A stretch of 64,000 bases of DNA from Taishania sp965247975 (GTDB taxonomy: Bacteria; Bacteroidota; Bacteroidia; Flavobacteriales_D; Crocinitomicaceae): the NCBI GenBank assembly GCA_965247975.1, contig OZ252050.1:1-64000 (forward strand), given 5' to 3'. Of this stretch, positions 10,333 through 18,243 are shown piece by piece. The translations under genes were made by a program, and so were the position numbers. Within the stretch, counting starts at the first letter, position 1, and every line of letters starts with the position of its first letter. Under the pieces are notes generated by a model, which worked only from the letters and a program-made list of their open reading frames with translations, was not told where the DNA came from and made no database searches.

Positions 10333-10361
10333 TACTGATTTATTTTCGACTTTCGTACAAG

Positions 10362-10369
10362 CAAATGTA
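10362..10369 (-). promoter_or_regulatory. Candidate -7 box for ktrBA
   Basis: On the minus strand this reads TACATTTG, an exact TAnnTTTG match 29 bases before the preferred ktrB start. No well-spaced -33 TTG was found. It supports the 10332 start over 10377. Confidence 0.35.
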
Positions 10370-10582
10370 CCTAACAAATAAGAATCTTATCATTTTTCAC
10401 AAGAATAATTTGATTTTGGAAATAAAAAATTGAATCTAATCCGTTTGATTTGAAAGTATCGACGAACTTTTAACAGCAATAGATACAAAAAAGACCTGAT
10501 TTTCGCACTCCTTTCTGTTTGAAAAATCGGAGGTTAACATCACAAAATAAATATGTTACACGCTAATTGTATTTGAATTTTT

Positions 10583-10760
10583 AACATTAAGGACCGCGCA
10601 GCAGCGACGAAGTCAGTGAAGAACATGAAGGGTTTTAAAGCAATAACCCAAAATAATTATTCACCAAAGGTTTTAAACTTCTAGTTATGTTGTCCGTGTT
10701 AAAATTAAGGAGTAAACCTTGCGGTTTTTTAAGGAGCTTCATGTAGGTTAATAATTGTGC
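10583..10760. repeat. Repeat arm overlapping the 3' end of the GxxExxY gene
   Basis: This segment contains the gene's last codons and downstream flank. It is closely similar to the first half of each 278-bp unit at 11174-11990, sharing landmarks such as TTTAACATTAAGGA and AACTTCTAGTTATGT. It shows that the tandem units derive from this gene rather than the reverse. Confidence 0.7.
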
Positions 10761-11036
10761 TTCGTGCACTGGTAAAAGTTTTTCAACCGTTTTGATTTCA
10801 ATTATTACTGTGTCGTTTACTAATATATCTAGCTTTAATTCTGAATCAACGATTAAACCATCATAATAGATTGGAACTGAGAGCTGCTGTTGCGTTAAAA
10901 ATCCTTCCTTATTTAATTCGTGAATTAAACATTTTTCATAAATTTTCTCAAGCAAGCCTGGTCCTAGTTCTTTATGCACCTTAATAGCCAATCCTGTGAT
11001 TTCATAGGAAAGGTGCGTCACTTCTTTTTTAGTCAT
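10635..11036 (-). CDS. GxxExxY protein (PDDEXK-like fold)
   Basis: A 133-residue protein of the GxxExxY family, with the naming motif G-L-L-E-K-I-Y at about residues 27-33. The segment KLDILVNDTVIIEIKTV carries the D...ExK pattern of PDDEXK-type nucleases, to which the family is structurally assigned; its cellular function is not established. In this window only this copy is intact. Its 3' region and flanks are repeated three more times downstream of its 5' end (11174-11990) as non-coding remnants. Confidence 0.85.
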   Translation of the reverse strand: MTKKEVTHLSYEITGLAIKVHKELGPGLLEKIYEKCLIHELNKEGFLTQQQLSVPIYYDGLIVDSELKLDILVNDTVIIEIKTVEKLLPVHEAQLLTYMKLLKKPQGLLLNFNTDNITRSLKPLVNNYFGLLL

Positions 11037-11079
11037 TTCAGTTGTTTTTCTATTTAGTTAGTAAAAAATATCATTTTCT

Positions 11080-11173
11080 TAACGCCGCAGGCGACCTTAA
11101 TGATCCAAACCACTTCAAACACAAACCCTTACTTTCCTTCAATCCTTCATGTTTAAAACATTATGAATTTGAA
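11080..11173. repeat. Second half of a repeat unit, upstream flank of the GxxExxY gene
   Basis: This starts with CTTAACGCCGCAGGCGACC, which contains the small hairpin CGCC-GCA-GGCG, and runs to ATGAATTTGAA. The same sequence closes each unit of the adjacent array. Together with the arm at the gene's 3' end, the intact gene sits inside one expanded unit. Confidence 0.7.
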
Positions 11174-11451
11174 TTTTAACATTAAGGAGTGAAGATCATA
11201 AAGGGATTTAATCGTAATAACCCAAAATAATTATTAACCAAAGGTTTAAACTTCTAGTTATGTCGTCCGTGTTAAAATTAAGGCTAAAACCTTGCGGTTT
11301 ATTAAGAAGATTCCAGCGAATTATGAACTGTACTTCGCGTATTGCATATACTTCTCTTAACGCCGCAGGCGACCTTAATGATCCAAACCGCTTCAAACAC
11401 AAACCCTTACTTTCCTTCAATCCTTCATGTTTAAAACATTATGAATTTGAA
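11174..11451 (-). pseudogene. Tandem unit 1: GxxExxY 3' remnant
   Basis: A 278-bp unit. On the minus strand the central part still reads like the end of the GxxExxY protein (NKPQGFSLNFNTDDITRSL against KKPQGLLLNFNTDNITRSL), but the first three quarters of the gene are missing. The upstream frame runs into unrelated flank. This is a deletion derivative, not a functional gene. Confidence 0.7.
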
Positions 11452-11728
11452 TTTTAACATTAAGGAGTGAAGATCATAAAGGGATTTAATCATAATAACC
11501 CAAAATAATTATTAACAAAAGGTTTAAACTTCTAGTTATGTCGTCCGGGTTAAAATTAAGGGGCAAACCTTGCGGTTTTTTAAGAAGATTCAAGCGAATT
11601 ATGAACTGTACTTCGCGTATTGCATATACTTCTCTTAACGCCGCAGACGACCTTAATGATCCAAACCACTTCAAACACAAACCCTTACTTTCCTTCAATC
11701 CTTCATTTTTAAATCATTATGAATTTAA
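11452..11728 (-). pseudogene. Tandem unit 2: GxxExxY 3' remnant
   Basis: The next head-to-tail copy, 277 bp long, differs from unit 1 by scattered substitutions and a one-base deletion. It carries the same truncated gene end and the same flank with the CGCCGCAGACG variant of the small hairpin. Confidence 0.7.
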
Positions 11729-11990
11729 TTTTAACATTAAGGAGTGAAGATCATAAAGGGATTTAATCATAATTACCCAAAATAATTATTAACCAAAGGT
11801 TTAAACTTCTAGTTATGTCGTCCGTGTTAAAATTAAGGCTAAAACCTTGCGGTTTATTAAGAAGATTCCAGCGAATTATGAACTGTACTTCGCGTATTGC
11901 ATATACTTCTCTTAACGCCGCAGGCGACCTTAATAATCCAAACCATTTCAAACACATGCTCTTATTTCCCTCAAATCCTTAATGTATGAA
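11729..11990 (-). pseudogene. Tandem unit 3: GxxExxY 3' remnant, decaying at the end
   Basis: A third copy, nearly identical to unit 1 over the gene remnant. From about 11955 the sequence drifts away from the other units, so the array ends here. The stretch from here to 12229 has no gene; it holds a terminator-like hairpin and a short TAGGT-rich run at about 12190-12213. Confidence 0.65.
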
Positions 11991-12052
11991 ATAGTCACGT
12001 GTGCATTTATCCAAACTTGATTTTTGTGGTAAGCTTGAGACGAGTCAATACA

Positions 12053-12083
12053 AAAAGGCGAATCATAACTGAATCCGCCTTTT
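12053..12083 (-). terminator. Terminator-like hairpin downstream of the ssb trio
   Basis: An eight-base stem, AAAAGGCG paired with CGCCTTTT, with a 15-base loop. Read on the minus strand the stem ends in a run of five T. It lies about 150 bases beyond the end of the last ssb gene on that strand. Confidence 0.4.
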
Positions 12084-12229
12084 GCGCACATCGTAGCATG
12101 CTTTTTTAAAAAACGATAAACTAAAACCATTATATGCCTCTACACCTTTCACGTCGTTTTTTAATCGTGTTGGATGATTTTTTAAAAGGTAGGTCGGTTA
12201 GGTCAGGTAGGTGGTTTTAATTTTTGGTT

Positions 12230-12559
12230 CTAAACTAAACCTAGTATTTCTCGAATTTCAATTTCGGTAATTGTTCTCGCACGACCATCTTGTCCCACAT
12301 AAGTACGATTTACAAGTAATCCGGTGACGGCTACTGTTTTGCCTTTTCCGCCAAATTCTTCAATTAGCTGCGCAATAGTTCCCCAGGCAAAAACTTTGTG
12401 CCATTCCGTCATCCGTTTGGTCTTGCCTGTGTTTGCTCGGTAATCTTTGTCTTGCGCTATCTCAAAACGCACCACTTTGGATCCGTTGTCAAAACTGGTA
12501 ACTCGAGCGTCCGATCCCATTTTACCTATCAAAGTGACGTTGTTTTTTGCTTTAAACAT
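12230..12559 (-). CDS. Short single-stranded DNA-binding protein (paralogue 3)
   Basis: A 109-residue OB-fold SSB beginning NNVTLIGKMGSDARV, with the typical EWHKVFAWG and GKTVAVTGLLVNRTY segments. It ends right after the OB fold, so it has no disordered tail and no acidic C-terminal tip, the part of housekeeping SSB that recruits partner proteins. It lies 10 bases after the second paralogue. It probably acts as an accessory or specialised ssDNA binder. Confidence 0.88.
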   Translation of the reverse strand: MFKAKNNVTLIGKMGSDARVTSFDNGSKVVRFEIAQDKDYRANTGKTKRMTEWHKVFAWGTIAQLIEEFGGKGKTVAVTGLLVNRTYVGQDGRARTITEIEIREILGLV

Positions 12560-12569
12560 GACGTATTTT

Positions 12570-12881
12570 TTATAAAATGATAAAATCGTTTACTTCCACT
12601 TCGGAAACCAATTTCCGCTGTCCGTTATTGGAATAAAAACGCGTGGTTAACTTTCCTTCGATGGCTATATTCAAGCCCTTTGAACCAAGTTCTTCCAACA
12701 CATTTACCCATTTTCCCCAGGCAATCAAGCGATGCCAATCACTTTTGCTTTTTGGCTCACCTTGAGCATTTAAAACCACTTCGTGTGTTGACATCGTGAA
12801 CTGTGCTATTTTGCGACCATTTTCTAGTTCCACAATTTTTGGTGTAGAACTCATTTTTCCAATTAAATTAACGTGATTCAT
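12570..12881 (-). CDS. Short single-stranded DNA-binding protein (paralogue 2)
   Basis: A 103-residue SSB: NHVNLIGKMSSTPKIV, then DWHRLIAWGKW and GLNIAIEGKLTTRFY. Like its neighbours it consists of an OB fold only, without an acidic tip. Sequence divergence among the three copies is substantial, so they are old paralogues rather than a recent duplication. Confidence 0.88.
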   Translation of the reverse strand: MNHVNLIGKMSSTPKIVELENGRKIAQFTMSTHEVVLNAQGEPKSKSDWHRLIAWGKWVNVLEELGSKGLNIAIEGKLTTRFYSNNGQRKLVSEVEVNDFIIL

Positions 12882-12939
12882 CTTTTTTTCGATTTAGTAA
12901 AGGGCAGACTCGCATCTGCCCTCCGAGTGAGTAGGTTGG

Positions 12940-13290
12940 TTATTTATTCTCAGCTGTTTTTGGTGTAAGCAAAATGAAATCACTTGCTGTCACAACAGTA
13001 CTATATCTTTTCTCGCCTGTTTTTGTCTCGTAGCTTTGATTTACCAATCGCCCTTCCAACAAAACTTCTTGGCCTTTGTTTAATAATTTTTGCATGAGCT
13101 CGGCCGTTTTACCCCAAGCGTTGATGTTGTGCCATTGCGTTTCATCTTGCCATTTGCCTTGTTTGTCTTTATAGCTTTCTTTCACTGCAAGCGAAAAACG
13201 CGCAACTGTTTTTCCTGATTCAAATGTTACTACTTCTGGTTGTGCTCCTAGACGACCGATCAAACTTACTTTGTTTCTTAACGTGTTCAT
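12940..13290 (-). CDS. Short single-stranded DNA-binding protein (paralogue 1)
   Basis: A 116-residue SSB, first gene of the minus-strand trio. NKVSLIGRLGAQPEVVTF, QWHNINAWGKTAE and GQEVLLEGRLVNQSY are classic SSB segments. A short tail (LLTPKTAENK) follows the fold but lacks the acidic DDxPF-type tip. A well-formed candidate promoter lies about 70 bases upstream. Confidence 0.9.
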   Translation of the reverse strand: MNTLRNKVSLIGRLGAQPEVVTFESGKTVARFSLAVKESYKDKQGKWQDETQWHNINAWGKTAELMQKLLNKGQEVLLEGRLVNQSYETKTGEKRYSTVVTASDFILLTPKTAENK

Positions 13291-13359
13291 AATTGTGTTT
13301 TTTTAAATTGTTTGAAAATATTTGAACTGTGTTTCAGTCATTCGTTGACTTCGACGATG

Positions 13360-13386
13360 CAAAGTTGCGGCGGTCTCAAAACTCAA
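13360..13386 (-). promoter_or_regulatory. Candidate promoter of the ssb trio
   Basis: On the minus strand TTG (13386-13384) and CAACTTTG (13367-13360) are spaced by 16 bases, close to the Bacteroidota pattern TTG-N17-23-TAnnTTTG, with one mismatch in the -7 box. It would give a leader of about 60 bases. Confidence 0.35.
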
Positions 13387-13561
13387 AACGGTATTTAAGT
13401 AATTACTGTCGAAAAACATCTATTTGTAAACGGTTGTAAACGGATTTATTGTTGGAAATGAGTGGTTTAAATTAAAAGTGAACGTGTGAAAATTTTTTAG
13501 TTTTTTGTGTTCATTTTAAGCCATATTTCAAAATTTCGTTGTTTTTCCCTACCTTTATTCC

Positions 13562-13981
13562 ATGAAATTCTTACTGCCAATACTCATTTTTACGCTTCTT
13601 TTTTCGCAAGCATGTTCCATTAAAAAATATACTCGCTTGGGGTATTACAAAGAACTCACAGGAGCGGAATACCAAAAATTTGTGAACGATTCCATCGTGA
13701 ATATCATTGATGTGCGCACAATCAAGGAATATGAAAAATCGCACATTGAAGGCGCAAAAAATGCCAGTTATATTGGTGGTGATTTCAAGGAAATCGTTGA
13801 TTCGCTGCAATTGAATAAAGAAATTCCAACATTAATCTACTGCGAAACACAGCATCGCTCTTTGTTTGCCACAAAAAAATTAGTGAAAATGGGATTTAAA
13901 CATATTATTGATTTGGATAAGGGAATGATTGCTTGGCGCAAGGATAATTTTCCCTATACACAAGGCACAATCAACCCATGA
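13562..13981 (+). CDS. Rhodanese-domain lipoprotein
   Basis: A 139-residue protein with a lipoprotein signal ending SQAC (Cys18) and a single rhodanese domain (IIDVRTIKEYEKSHIEGA, about residues 49-66). The active-site loop YCETQHRS keeps the catalytic Cys94 and a loop Arg. Such envelope rhodaneses move sulfane sulfur; the acceptor is unknown. Its stop overlaps the start of the DinB-like gene in an ATGA, so the two are coupled. Confidence 0.85.
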   Translation: MKFLLPILIFTLLFSQACSIKKYTRLGYYKELTGAEYQKFVNDSIVNIIDVRTIKEYEKSHIEGAKNASYIGGDFKEIVDSLQLNKEIPTLIYCETQHRSLFATKKLVKMGFKHIIDLDKGMIAWRKDNFPYTQGTINP

Positions 13982-14415
13982 CGATTCAAAAATTAGAACA
14001 ATTGATTCATTCGTTTTATTCCAAACGAAATGCATTAAACCTTGAGTGTTTTAGCGAAAAAACTCATCCAGAAACGTGGTCGAAAAAAGAGATCTTGGGG
14101 CATCTGATTGACTCTGCTATCAACAATCTTCAGCGGTTTACAGAAATTCAGCATTCTCCAAAACCATACACGATTAGAAGGTACAATCAAAACGAACTCG
14201 TTATTGCCAATCAATATCAACAAGCGGATCTCCTTGAATTAGTTGATCTCTGGAAAGCGCTCAATGATAGGGCATTAGCCGTGGTTCGAAATTTAACAAC
14301 TTCTCAATTAGACTTTTCAATCATTACTCCTAATGGCGAACAACGAACTCTTTCATGGCTCATTGACGATTACAAGGTGCATCTGGAGCATCATTTATCT
14401 CAGTTAAATGCCTAA
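13978..14415 (+). CDS. DinB-like superfamily protein
   Basis: A 145-residue cytosolic four-helix-bundle protein of the DinB/YfiT type. Candidate metal ligands are His in EILGHLID near residue 40 and the HLEHHLSQL cluster near the C-terminus, matching the family's three-His site. Many members are thiol- or bacillithiol-dependent transferases, but the activity here is unknown. It is translationally coupled to the upstream rhodanese gene. Confidence 0.8.
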   Translation: MTIQKLEQLIHSFYSKRNALNLECFSEKTHPETWSKKEILGHLIDSAINNLQRFTEIQHSPKPYTIRRYNQNELVIANQYQQADLLELVDLWKALNDRALAVVRNLTTSQLDFSIITPNGEQRTLSWLIDDYKVHLEHHLSQLNA

Positions 14416-14540
14416 TTTTTGTTAATTGAAAAAATAGTCGATACGAAATTTGTTAGATTTACGTTAATGTGTCGTCAAAGGGTGCGCTTGGCATTCTTTT
14501 TGAAACTAGCAAGTTAATAAAAACCAAAAAAAGTAAAAAC

Positions 14541-14993
14541 ATGAAAAAGACAATTTTAGTAATGGTTGCGGCGCTATTTGTAGCGGGTACAACAATGGCT
14601 CAAACGAAATCTAAAACTCCTCCAGCAAAAAAAACAGAAACTTCTGAAAAAGTTGCGAAAGAAAAATTGACTTCTGAGCAAAAAGCACAACGCGGTGTAG
14701 ACAAATTAAACGCAGCGTGTGGGTTAACGGATGACCAAAAAACAAAAATCTATGCCTTGAATTTAGAGCGTGTGAAAAAAGTGGAAGCACTCCGTGGTGA
14801 AAATAAAGGGAAAAAAACGGAGGAAGAAAAGGCTAAAATGAAAGAACAAATCAAGCCAATCAACAAAGATTATCGTGCAAAAGTAAAAGCGCTTTTAACA
14901 AAAGAACAAATTGAAAAGTTAAAAGCAAAACACAAAGAGCACAAAGACGCAAAAGATAAATCAGCTGAAGAATTAATTCCTGTTGAAGATTAA
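14541..14993 (+). CDS. Small secreted Lys-rich protein, Spy/CpxP-like
   Basis: A 150-residue protein with a clear signal peptide (MKKTILVMVAALFVAGTTMAQ). The mature part is helical and very rich in Lys and Glu, with two LT-x-[ED]Q repeats (LTSEQKAQR, LTKEQIEKL), resembling Spy/LTXXQ periplasmic proteins. The frame is open further upstream, but ATG at 14541 starts exactly at the signal peptide. It is monocistronic with a good terminator. It contains one cysteine (AACGLTDDQ). Confidence 0.75.
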   Translation: MKKTILVMVAALFVAGTTMAQTKSKTPPAKKTETSEKVAKEKLTSEQKAQRGVDKLNAACGLTDDQKTKIYALNLERVKKVEALRGENKGKKTEEEKAKMKEQIKPINKDYRAKVKALLTKEQIEKLKAKHKEHKDAKDKSAEELIPVED

Positions 14994-15015
14994 TTTTGCT
15001 TTAGCAATCAACTAT

Positions 15016-15046
15016 AAACGGATGCCAAATGGTGTCCGTTTTTTTT
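15016..15046 (+). terminator. Rho-independent terminator
   Basis: The stem AAACGGA/TCCGTTT has a 12-base loop and is followed by a T run of eight bases. It lies 23 bases after the stop of the small secreted protein gene. Confidence 0.75.
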
Positions 15047-15076
15047 GTGCGGAATGAGGACGAATTTCAAAAGATG

Positions 15077-15084
15077 TATATTTG
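15077..15084 (+). promoter_or_regulatory. Candidate -7 box for the ECF sigma operon
   Basis: TATATTTG is an exact match to TAnnTTTG and ends 13 bases before the sigma factor ATG. A -33 TTG at normal spacing is not seen, so the promoter could also be recognised by the ECF factor itself. Confidence 0.3.
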
Positions 15085-15097
15085 AGCCCTTCATAAA

Positions 15098-15628
15098 ATG
15101 ACAAACATTTCACATAGCGATTTTCAAGCATTGTATCATTTACATAGCAAAATGGTCTACAACTTGGCGCTTCATTATGTGCAAAACAGCGAAGATGCGG
15201 AAGAAATTACCCAAGATGTATTTTTGAGTGTCTTTGAAAAAATTGGTCAATTCAAGTTTGAGGCCGAACTTAAAACATGGATTTACCGAATTACAATCAA
15301 TAAATCCCTCGATTTTATCAAAGCCAAAACACGTAAAAAGCGTCTATTCATCTTTACACCTAAAAAGGAAATTGATTTCTCCAATTCAGTGGCAGAATTC
15401 AATCATCCAGGTGTGTTGATGGAACAAAAGGAAGAACTTGCCAAGCTTTTTGCAGGGATTAATCAATTGCCTGAGCAACAAAAGACAGCCATTATTTTAT
15501 TGAAAATAGAACAACATTCTCAAGCGCAAGCTGCGGAAATCATGCAGGTTTCAGAAAAAGCACTCGAATCTCTTTTTCAGCGGGCAAAGGGAAATTTAAA
15601 ACGATTCCTGCAGGACAACGAAGGATAA
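15098..15628 (+). CDS. ECF-type RNA polymerase sigma factor
   Basis: A 176-residue sigma-70 family protein. Region 2 (YNLALHYVQNSEDAEEITQDVFL) and region 4 (INQLPEQQKTAIILLKIEQHS...QVSEKALESLFQRAK) are both present, without regions 1 or 3. It is the first gene of a run with a small membrane protein, a Spy-like periplasmic protein, MbnP and MbnH. By analogy with CnrH it would be held by the next gene product and released upon a metal signal; this is inference. Confidence 0.9.
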   Translation: MTNISHSDFQALYHLHSKMVYNLALHYVQNSEDAEEITQDVFLSVFEKIGQFKFEAELKTWIYRITINKSLDFIKAKTRKKRLFIFTPKKEIDFSNSVAEFNHPGVLMEQKEELAKLFAGINQLPEQQKTAIILLKIEQHSQAQAAEIMQVSEKALESLFQRAKGNLKRFLQDNEG

Positions 15629-15656
15629 AACACTATAAATCGTCTAAAGAATTGAA

Positions 15657-15911
15657 ATGGAAAATGAACTAAATATATTGCATAACATCCAGCAGGTTGA
15701 GCCTTCTGATGAGTTACGTGCAAAAATATGGCGTGAAGTTCTGCGCAAACGCGTGGAAACTGTTTCGTGGTACAAAGTAGCAATTGCTGCCTGTTTTTTA
15801 GGTGGTTTATTGTTCTCTGGAATCTATGTCTCAACTTCTTCAAAATTTTCGGATGATGAATTGGTGAACATGTATCAAATGTCAAACTCTTACGACTTGT
15901 ACCATGAATAA
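15657..15911 (+). CDS. Small single-span membrane protein, putative anti-sigma factor
   Basis: An 84-residue protein: a cytoplasmic N-terminal stretch of about 40 residues with an amphipathic segment (SDELRAKIWREVLRKRVE), one transmembrane helix (about 43-62), and a short periplasmic tail. Size, topology and position right after an ECF sigma gene resemble CnrY. No ZAS zinc motif is present. Its end overlaps the next gene by 8 bases. The function is inferred from context. Confidence 0.65.
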   Translation: MENELNILHNIQQVEPSDELRAKIWREVLRKRVETVSWYKVAIAACFLGGLLFSGIYVSTSSKFSDDELVNMYQMSNSYDLYHE

Positions 15912-16350
15912 AAAACGATTCTATTTATTGGTTGTGACCATTTTGCTGATTTCAAATGGATTTTTGTTGGCCATGTTTATCATGGGGCCAAAAGGACCTC
16001 ATCATCACGAAGGACCAAAAATGTTGATTATTGAGAAACTTCATTTTGATCAGCAACAAATTGCGGCTTATGAAAAATTGATTTCTCAGCATCGCGCTTC
16101 TATTCGAAAACACGAAGATTTGCTTAATAAAGCCAAGGAAAATTTATATTCACAATTAAACACTTCTTATCCTGAAAATGATTCGTTGTATGCTGTGATA
16201 GCACGCGAGCACCAAAAGATTGAAGAAATACATTTCGACCATTTCGAGGATATAAAATCGCTTTGCACCAAAGAACAAATGCCAGATTTCAAAAAACTTA
16301 CCCGAGAATTGGCGGATCTTTTCGAAAAACGACCACCGAAAAAGAAATGA
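15904..16350 (+). CDS. Spy/CnrX-like periplasmic metal-sensor protein
   Basis: A 148-residue protein with an N-terminal membrane anchor (about 6-29), then a His-rich stretch (GPHHHEGPK), and a helical hairpin with His/Glu-rich faces (REHQKIEEIHFDHFEDI, CTKEQMPDF). The pattern fits the heavy-metal resistance family that contains Spy, CpxP and the Ni/Co sensor CnrX, which is also 148 residues. It is translationally linked on both sides: an 8-base overlap with the anti-sigma candidate and ATGA with mbnP. Confidence 0.75.
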   Translation: MNKKRFYLLVVTILLISNGFLLAMFIMGPKGPHHHEGPKMLIIEKLHFDQQQIAAYEKLISQHRASIRKHEDLLNKAKENLYSQLNTSYPENDSLYAVIAREHQKIEEIHFDHFEDIKSLCTKEQMPDFKKLTRELADLFEKRPPKKK

Positions 16351-17030
16351 AACAAGTTGGTTTTCTTCTTCTATTTTATTTCGCGTTTCAGAACGTCAGA
16401 GCACAACAAACTCAACTGGAAGTTCAATTTTTGTATGATGGTAAAGCGATTGAACTCGGTAACCATTATAACTATTTACCATTAAATGACAGCGTTTCTT
16501 TTGACGCACTCAAATGTTATTTGTCTCAAATCACACTTATCGACACAAAAAACAAACGAATTTCTTTAGCAAAAAAACATTTCTTGGTGGATATAGAAAA
16601 TCCTCAATCTTGTGTGATTAAATTACCAAACGCCTTGCAAATCGCTTCTCTTCAACTAACTGTTGGAGTGGATAGCACAAGCAATGCACAAGCAATTATG
16701 ACCGGCGATTTAGATCCAATTAATGGTATGTATTGGGCATGGCAAAGTGGATTCATAAATTGGAAAATTCAAGGGAAATGCACTGTGCTTCAGACGCGAA
16801 ATCACGTTTTTCAATACCACATTGGTGGGTTTTTGCCTCCATTTCAGTCTACACGCACCATTCTATTAGAAAATTCAAATCCAACTAAAAACGTAAAACT
16901 TATGATTGACTTGAGCGCCTTTTTGAATCAAGTGAATCTATTGGAAACCAATGAAATCATGTCGCCTTGTCAGAAAGGAACAGAACTGGCAGATTTATTT
17001 TCTTCCTATTTTTCTTTAGCAAATGAATAA
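16347..17030 (+). CDS. mbnP: MbnP-family periplasmic copper-binding protein
   Basis: A 227-residue secreted protein with a signal peptide ending VRAQ. The family hallmark MYWAWQSGFINWKIQG lies near residues 126-142; the Trp-rich strand is where MbnP of methanotrophs has a Trp oxidised to kynurenine to create a copper site. The open frame extends upstream to 16263, but the ATG at 16347 overlaps the previous stop and starts the signal peptide. The next gene, overlapping by 8 bases, is the matching diheme peroxidase. Copper binding is family knowledge, not shown here. Confidence 0.85.
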   Translation: MKQVGFLLLFYFAFQNVRAQQTQLEVQFLYDGKAIELGNHYNYLPLNDSVSFDALKCYLSQITLIDTKNKRISLAKKHFLVDIENPQSCVIKLPNALQIASLQLTVGVDSTSNAQAIMTGDLDPINGMYWAWQSGFINWKIQGKCTVLQTRNHVFQYHIGGFLPPFQSTRTILLENSNPTKNVKLMIDLSAFLNQVNLLETNEIMSPCQKGTELADLFSSYFSLANE

Positions 17031-18033
17031 AATTGTTGTCGTCTTGGGGTTGTTTTTGGGTGTGTTATACCAATGCGCCATACAAAAAGAGACCACCGTG
17101 TCGGTTGCAAAATTCCCGCCAACACATTATGACTTTTCGAAAAATCCATCGAGCGATGCAATCATTTTCTTAGGTAGAAATTTGTTTTACGACCCAATTC
17201 TATCGGCTGATAATACGATTTCCTGTGCTTCGTGTCATTCTTCTTTTAATGCTTTTGCACACACTGATCATGATTTGAGTCATGGAATCAACGATCAAAT
17301 TGGAAATCGAAATGCTCCCGCACTTTTCAATTTAGCGTGGCAATCAACGTTTATGTGGGATGGTGCCATTCATCACTTGGATGTTCAAGCTTTAGCCCCA
17401 ATTAGTCATCCCAAAGAAATGGGAAGTTCATTACAAGAAGTCATCAAAAAATTAGAAAACTCAGGCAAATACAAAGCACTCTTTTTCAAGGCGTACCAAG
17501 ATTCTCTTATTTCCACGGAACGCATTTTTAAATCACTCGCTCAGTTTCAACTTTCGCTGATTTCAATGAATTCTAAATACGACAGCGTCATGCGAAATCA
17601 AGTTAAATTTACGGAGCAAGAAAATGCAGGTTATCAACTCTTTCAAAAAAATTGCAATAGCTGTCACAAAGAACCCCTTTTCTCAGATTATTCATTTAAA
17701 AGCAACGGGTTAGCGGTTGATCCAACATTGAATGATTGGGGCAGGTACGGAATTACCAAACAGGCTTCGGATAGTTTGTTATTCAAAGTGCCATCTCTTC
17801 GGAATTTATCTTATTCCTATCCATACATGCATGATGGCCGATTTAAAACGTTGCGCCAAGTATTGAATCATTATGTCAATGAAATTGTGAAGCATCCAAC
17901 GTTGTCAAAAGAATTGATTCAGGGTGTTGAACTTTCGAGTAATGAAAAAGTAGATTTAATTGCTTTTTTACTTACGTTGAATGATAAGTCCTTTGTGTTT
18001 AATCCAGCATTCTCGTTTCCGAAGGAAGAATGA
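17023..18033 (+). CDS. mbnH: MbnH-like diheme cytochrome c peroxidase lipoprotein
   Basis: A 336-residue protein of the CcpA/MauG family. Cys18 in VLYQC is a likely lipobox. Two heme c motifs are visible: CASCH (68-72) and CNSCH (211-215). MauG-type enzymes use a bis-Fe(IV) state to oxidise Trp residues on a partner; MbnH acts on MbnP. The gene overlaps mbnP by 8 bases, which supports that pairing over a plain H2O2 detoxification role. Confidence 0.87.
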   Translation: MNKIVVVLGLFLGVLYQCAIQKETTVSVAKFPPTHYDFSKNPSSDAIIFLGRNLFYDPILSADNTISCASCHSSFNAFAHTDHDLSHGINDQIGNRNAPALFNLAWQSTFMWDGAIHHLDVQALAPISHPKEMGSSLQEVIKKLENSGKYKALFFKAYQDSLISTERIFKSLAQFQLSLISMNSKYDSVMRNQVKFTEQENAGYQLFQKNCNSCHKEPLFSDYSFKSNGLAVDPTLNDWGRYGITKQASDSLLFKVPSLRNLSYSYPYMHDGRFKTLRQVLNHYVNEIVKHPTLSKELIQGVELSSNEKVDLIAFLLTLNDKSFVFNPAFSFPKEE

Positions 18034-18037
18034 TTTT

Positions 18038-18181
18038 TTTTTGATTATCCGCTTGTTTACCTCAAGTGATAAAAATGCCAAATCCAAGTGAATTAAAATT
18101 AAAAATAAGGGTTTTTGGCTTCTAAATCAGAAAAAATCACCCGAAAATTTGGTTTAGGGTAAACAAGCGGATAATCAAAAA
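18038..18181. repeat. 144-bp element bounded by a perfect 24-bp inverted repeat
   Basis: The left arm (18038-18061) and right arm (18158-18181) are exact reverse complements, 96 bases apart; the core of the left arm is GATTATCCGCTTGTTTACC. The interior contains smaller CCAAAT/ATTTGG and GCCAAA/TTTGGC pairs. It starts 4 bases after the mbnH stop. It may be a MITE-like element or a long transcript hairpin. No target-site duplication is evident. Confidence 0.65.
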
Positions 18182-18243
18182 GGGGGGTAAACGAAGGAAA
18201 TTGAAGTTAAAATCGTCCAAGTAATTTAAACGAAAACAAAACT

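Noticed and set aside
11208..11957. Three similar minus-strand frames of 64-70 residues in the tandem array
   Set aside because: They only match the last 40 or so codons of the GxxExxY gene and then run into flank; treated as remnants.
11948..12130. 60-residue minus-strand frame
   Set aside because: It crosses the end of the repeat array and the terminator-like hairpin, with no family, no start signal and no coupling.
12190..12213. Short TAGGT-rich run after the last ssb gene
   Set aside because: Only about 24 bases with imperfect repeats; too short to call a functional repeat.
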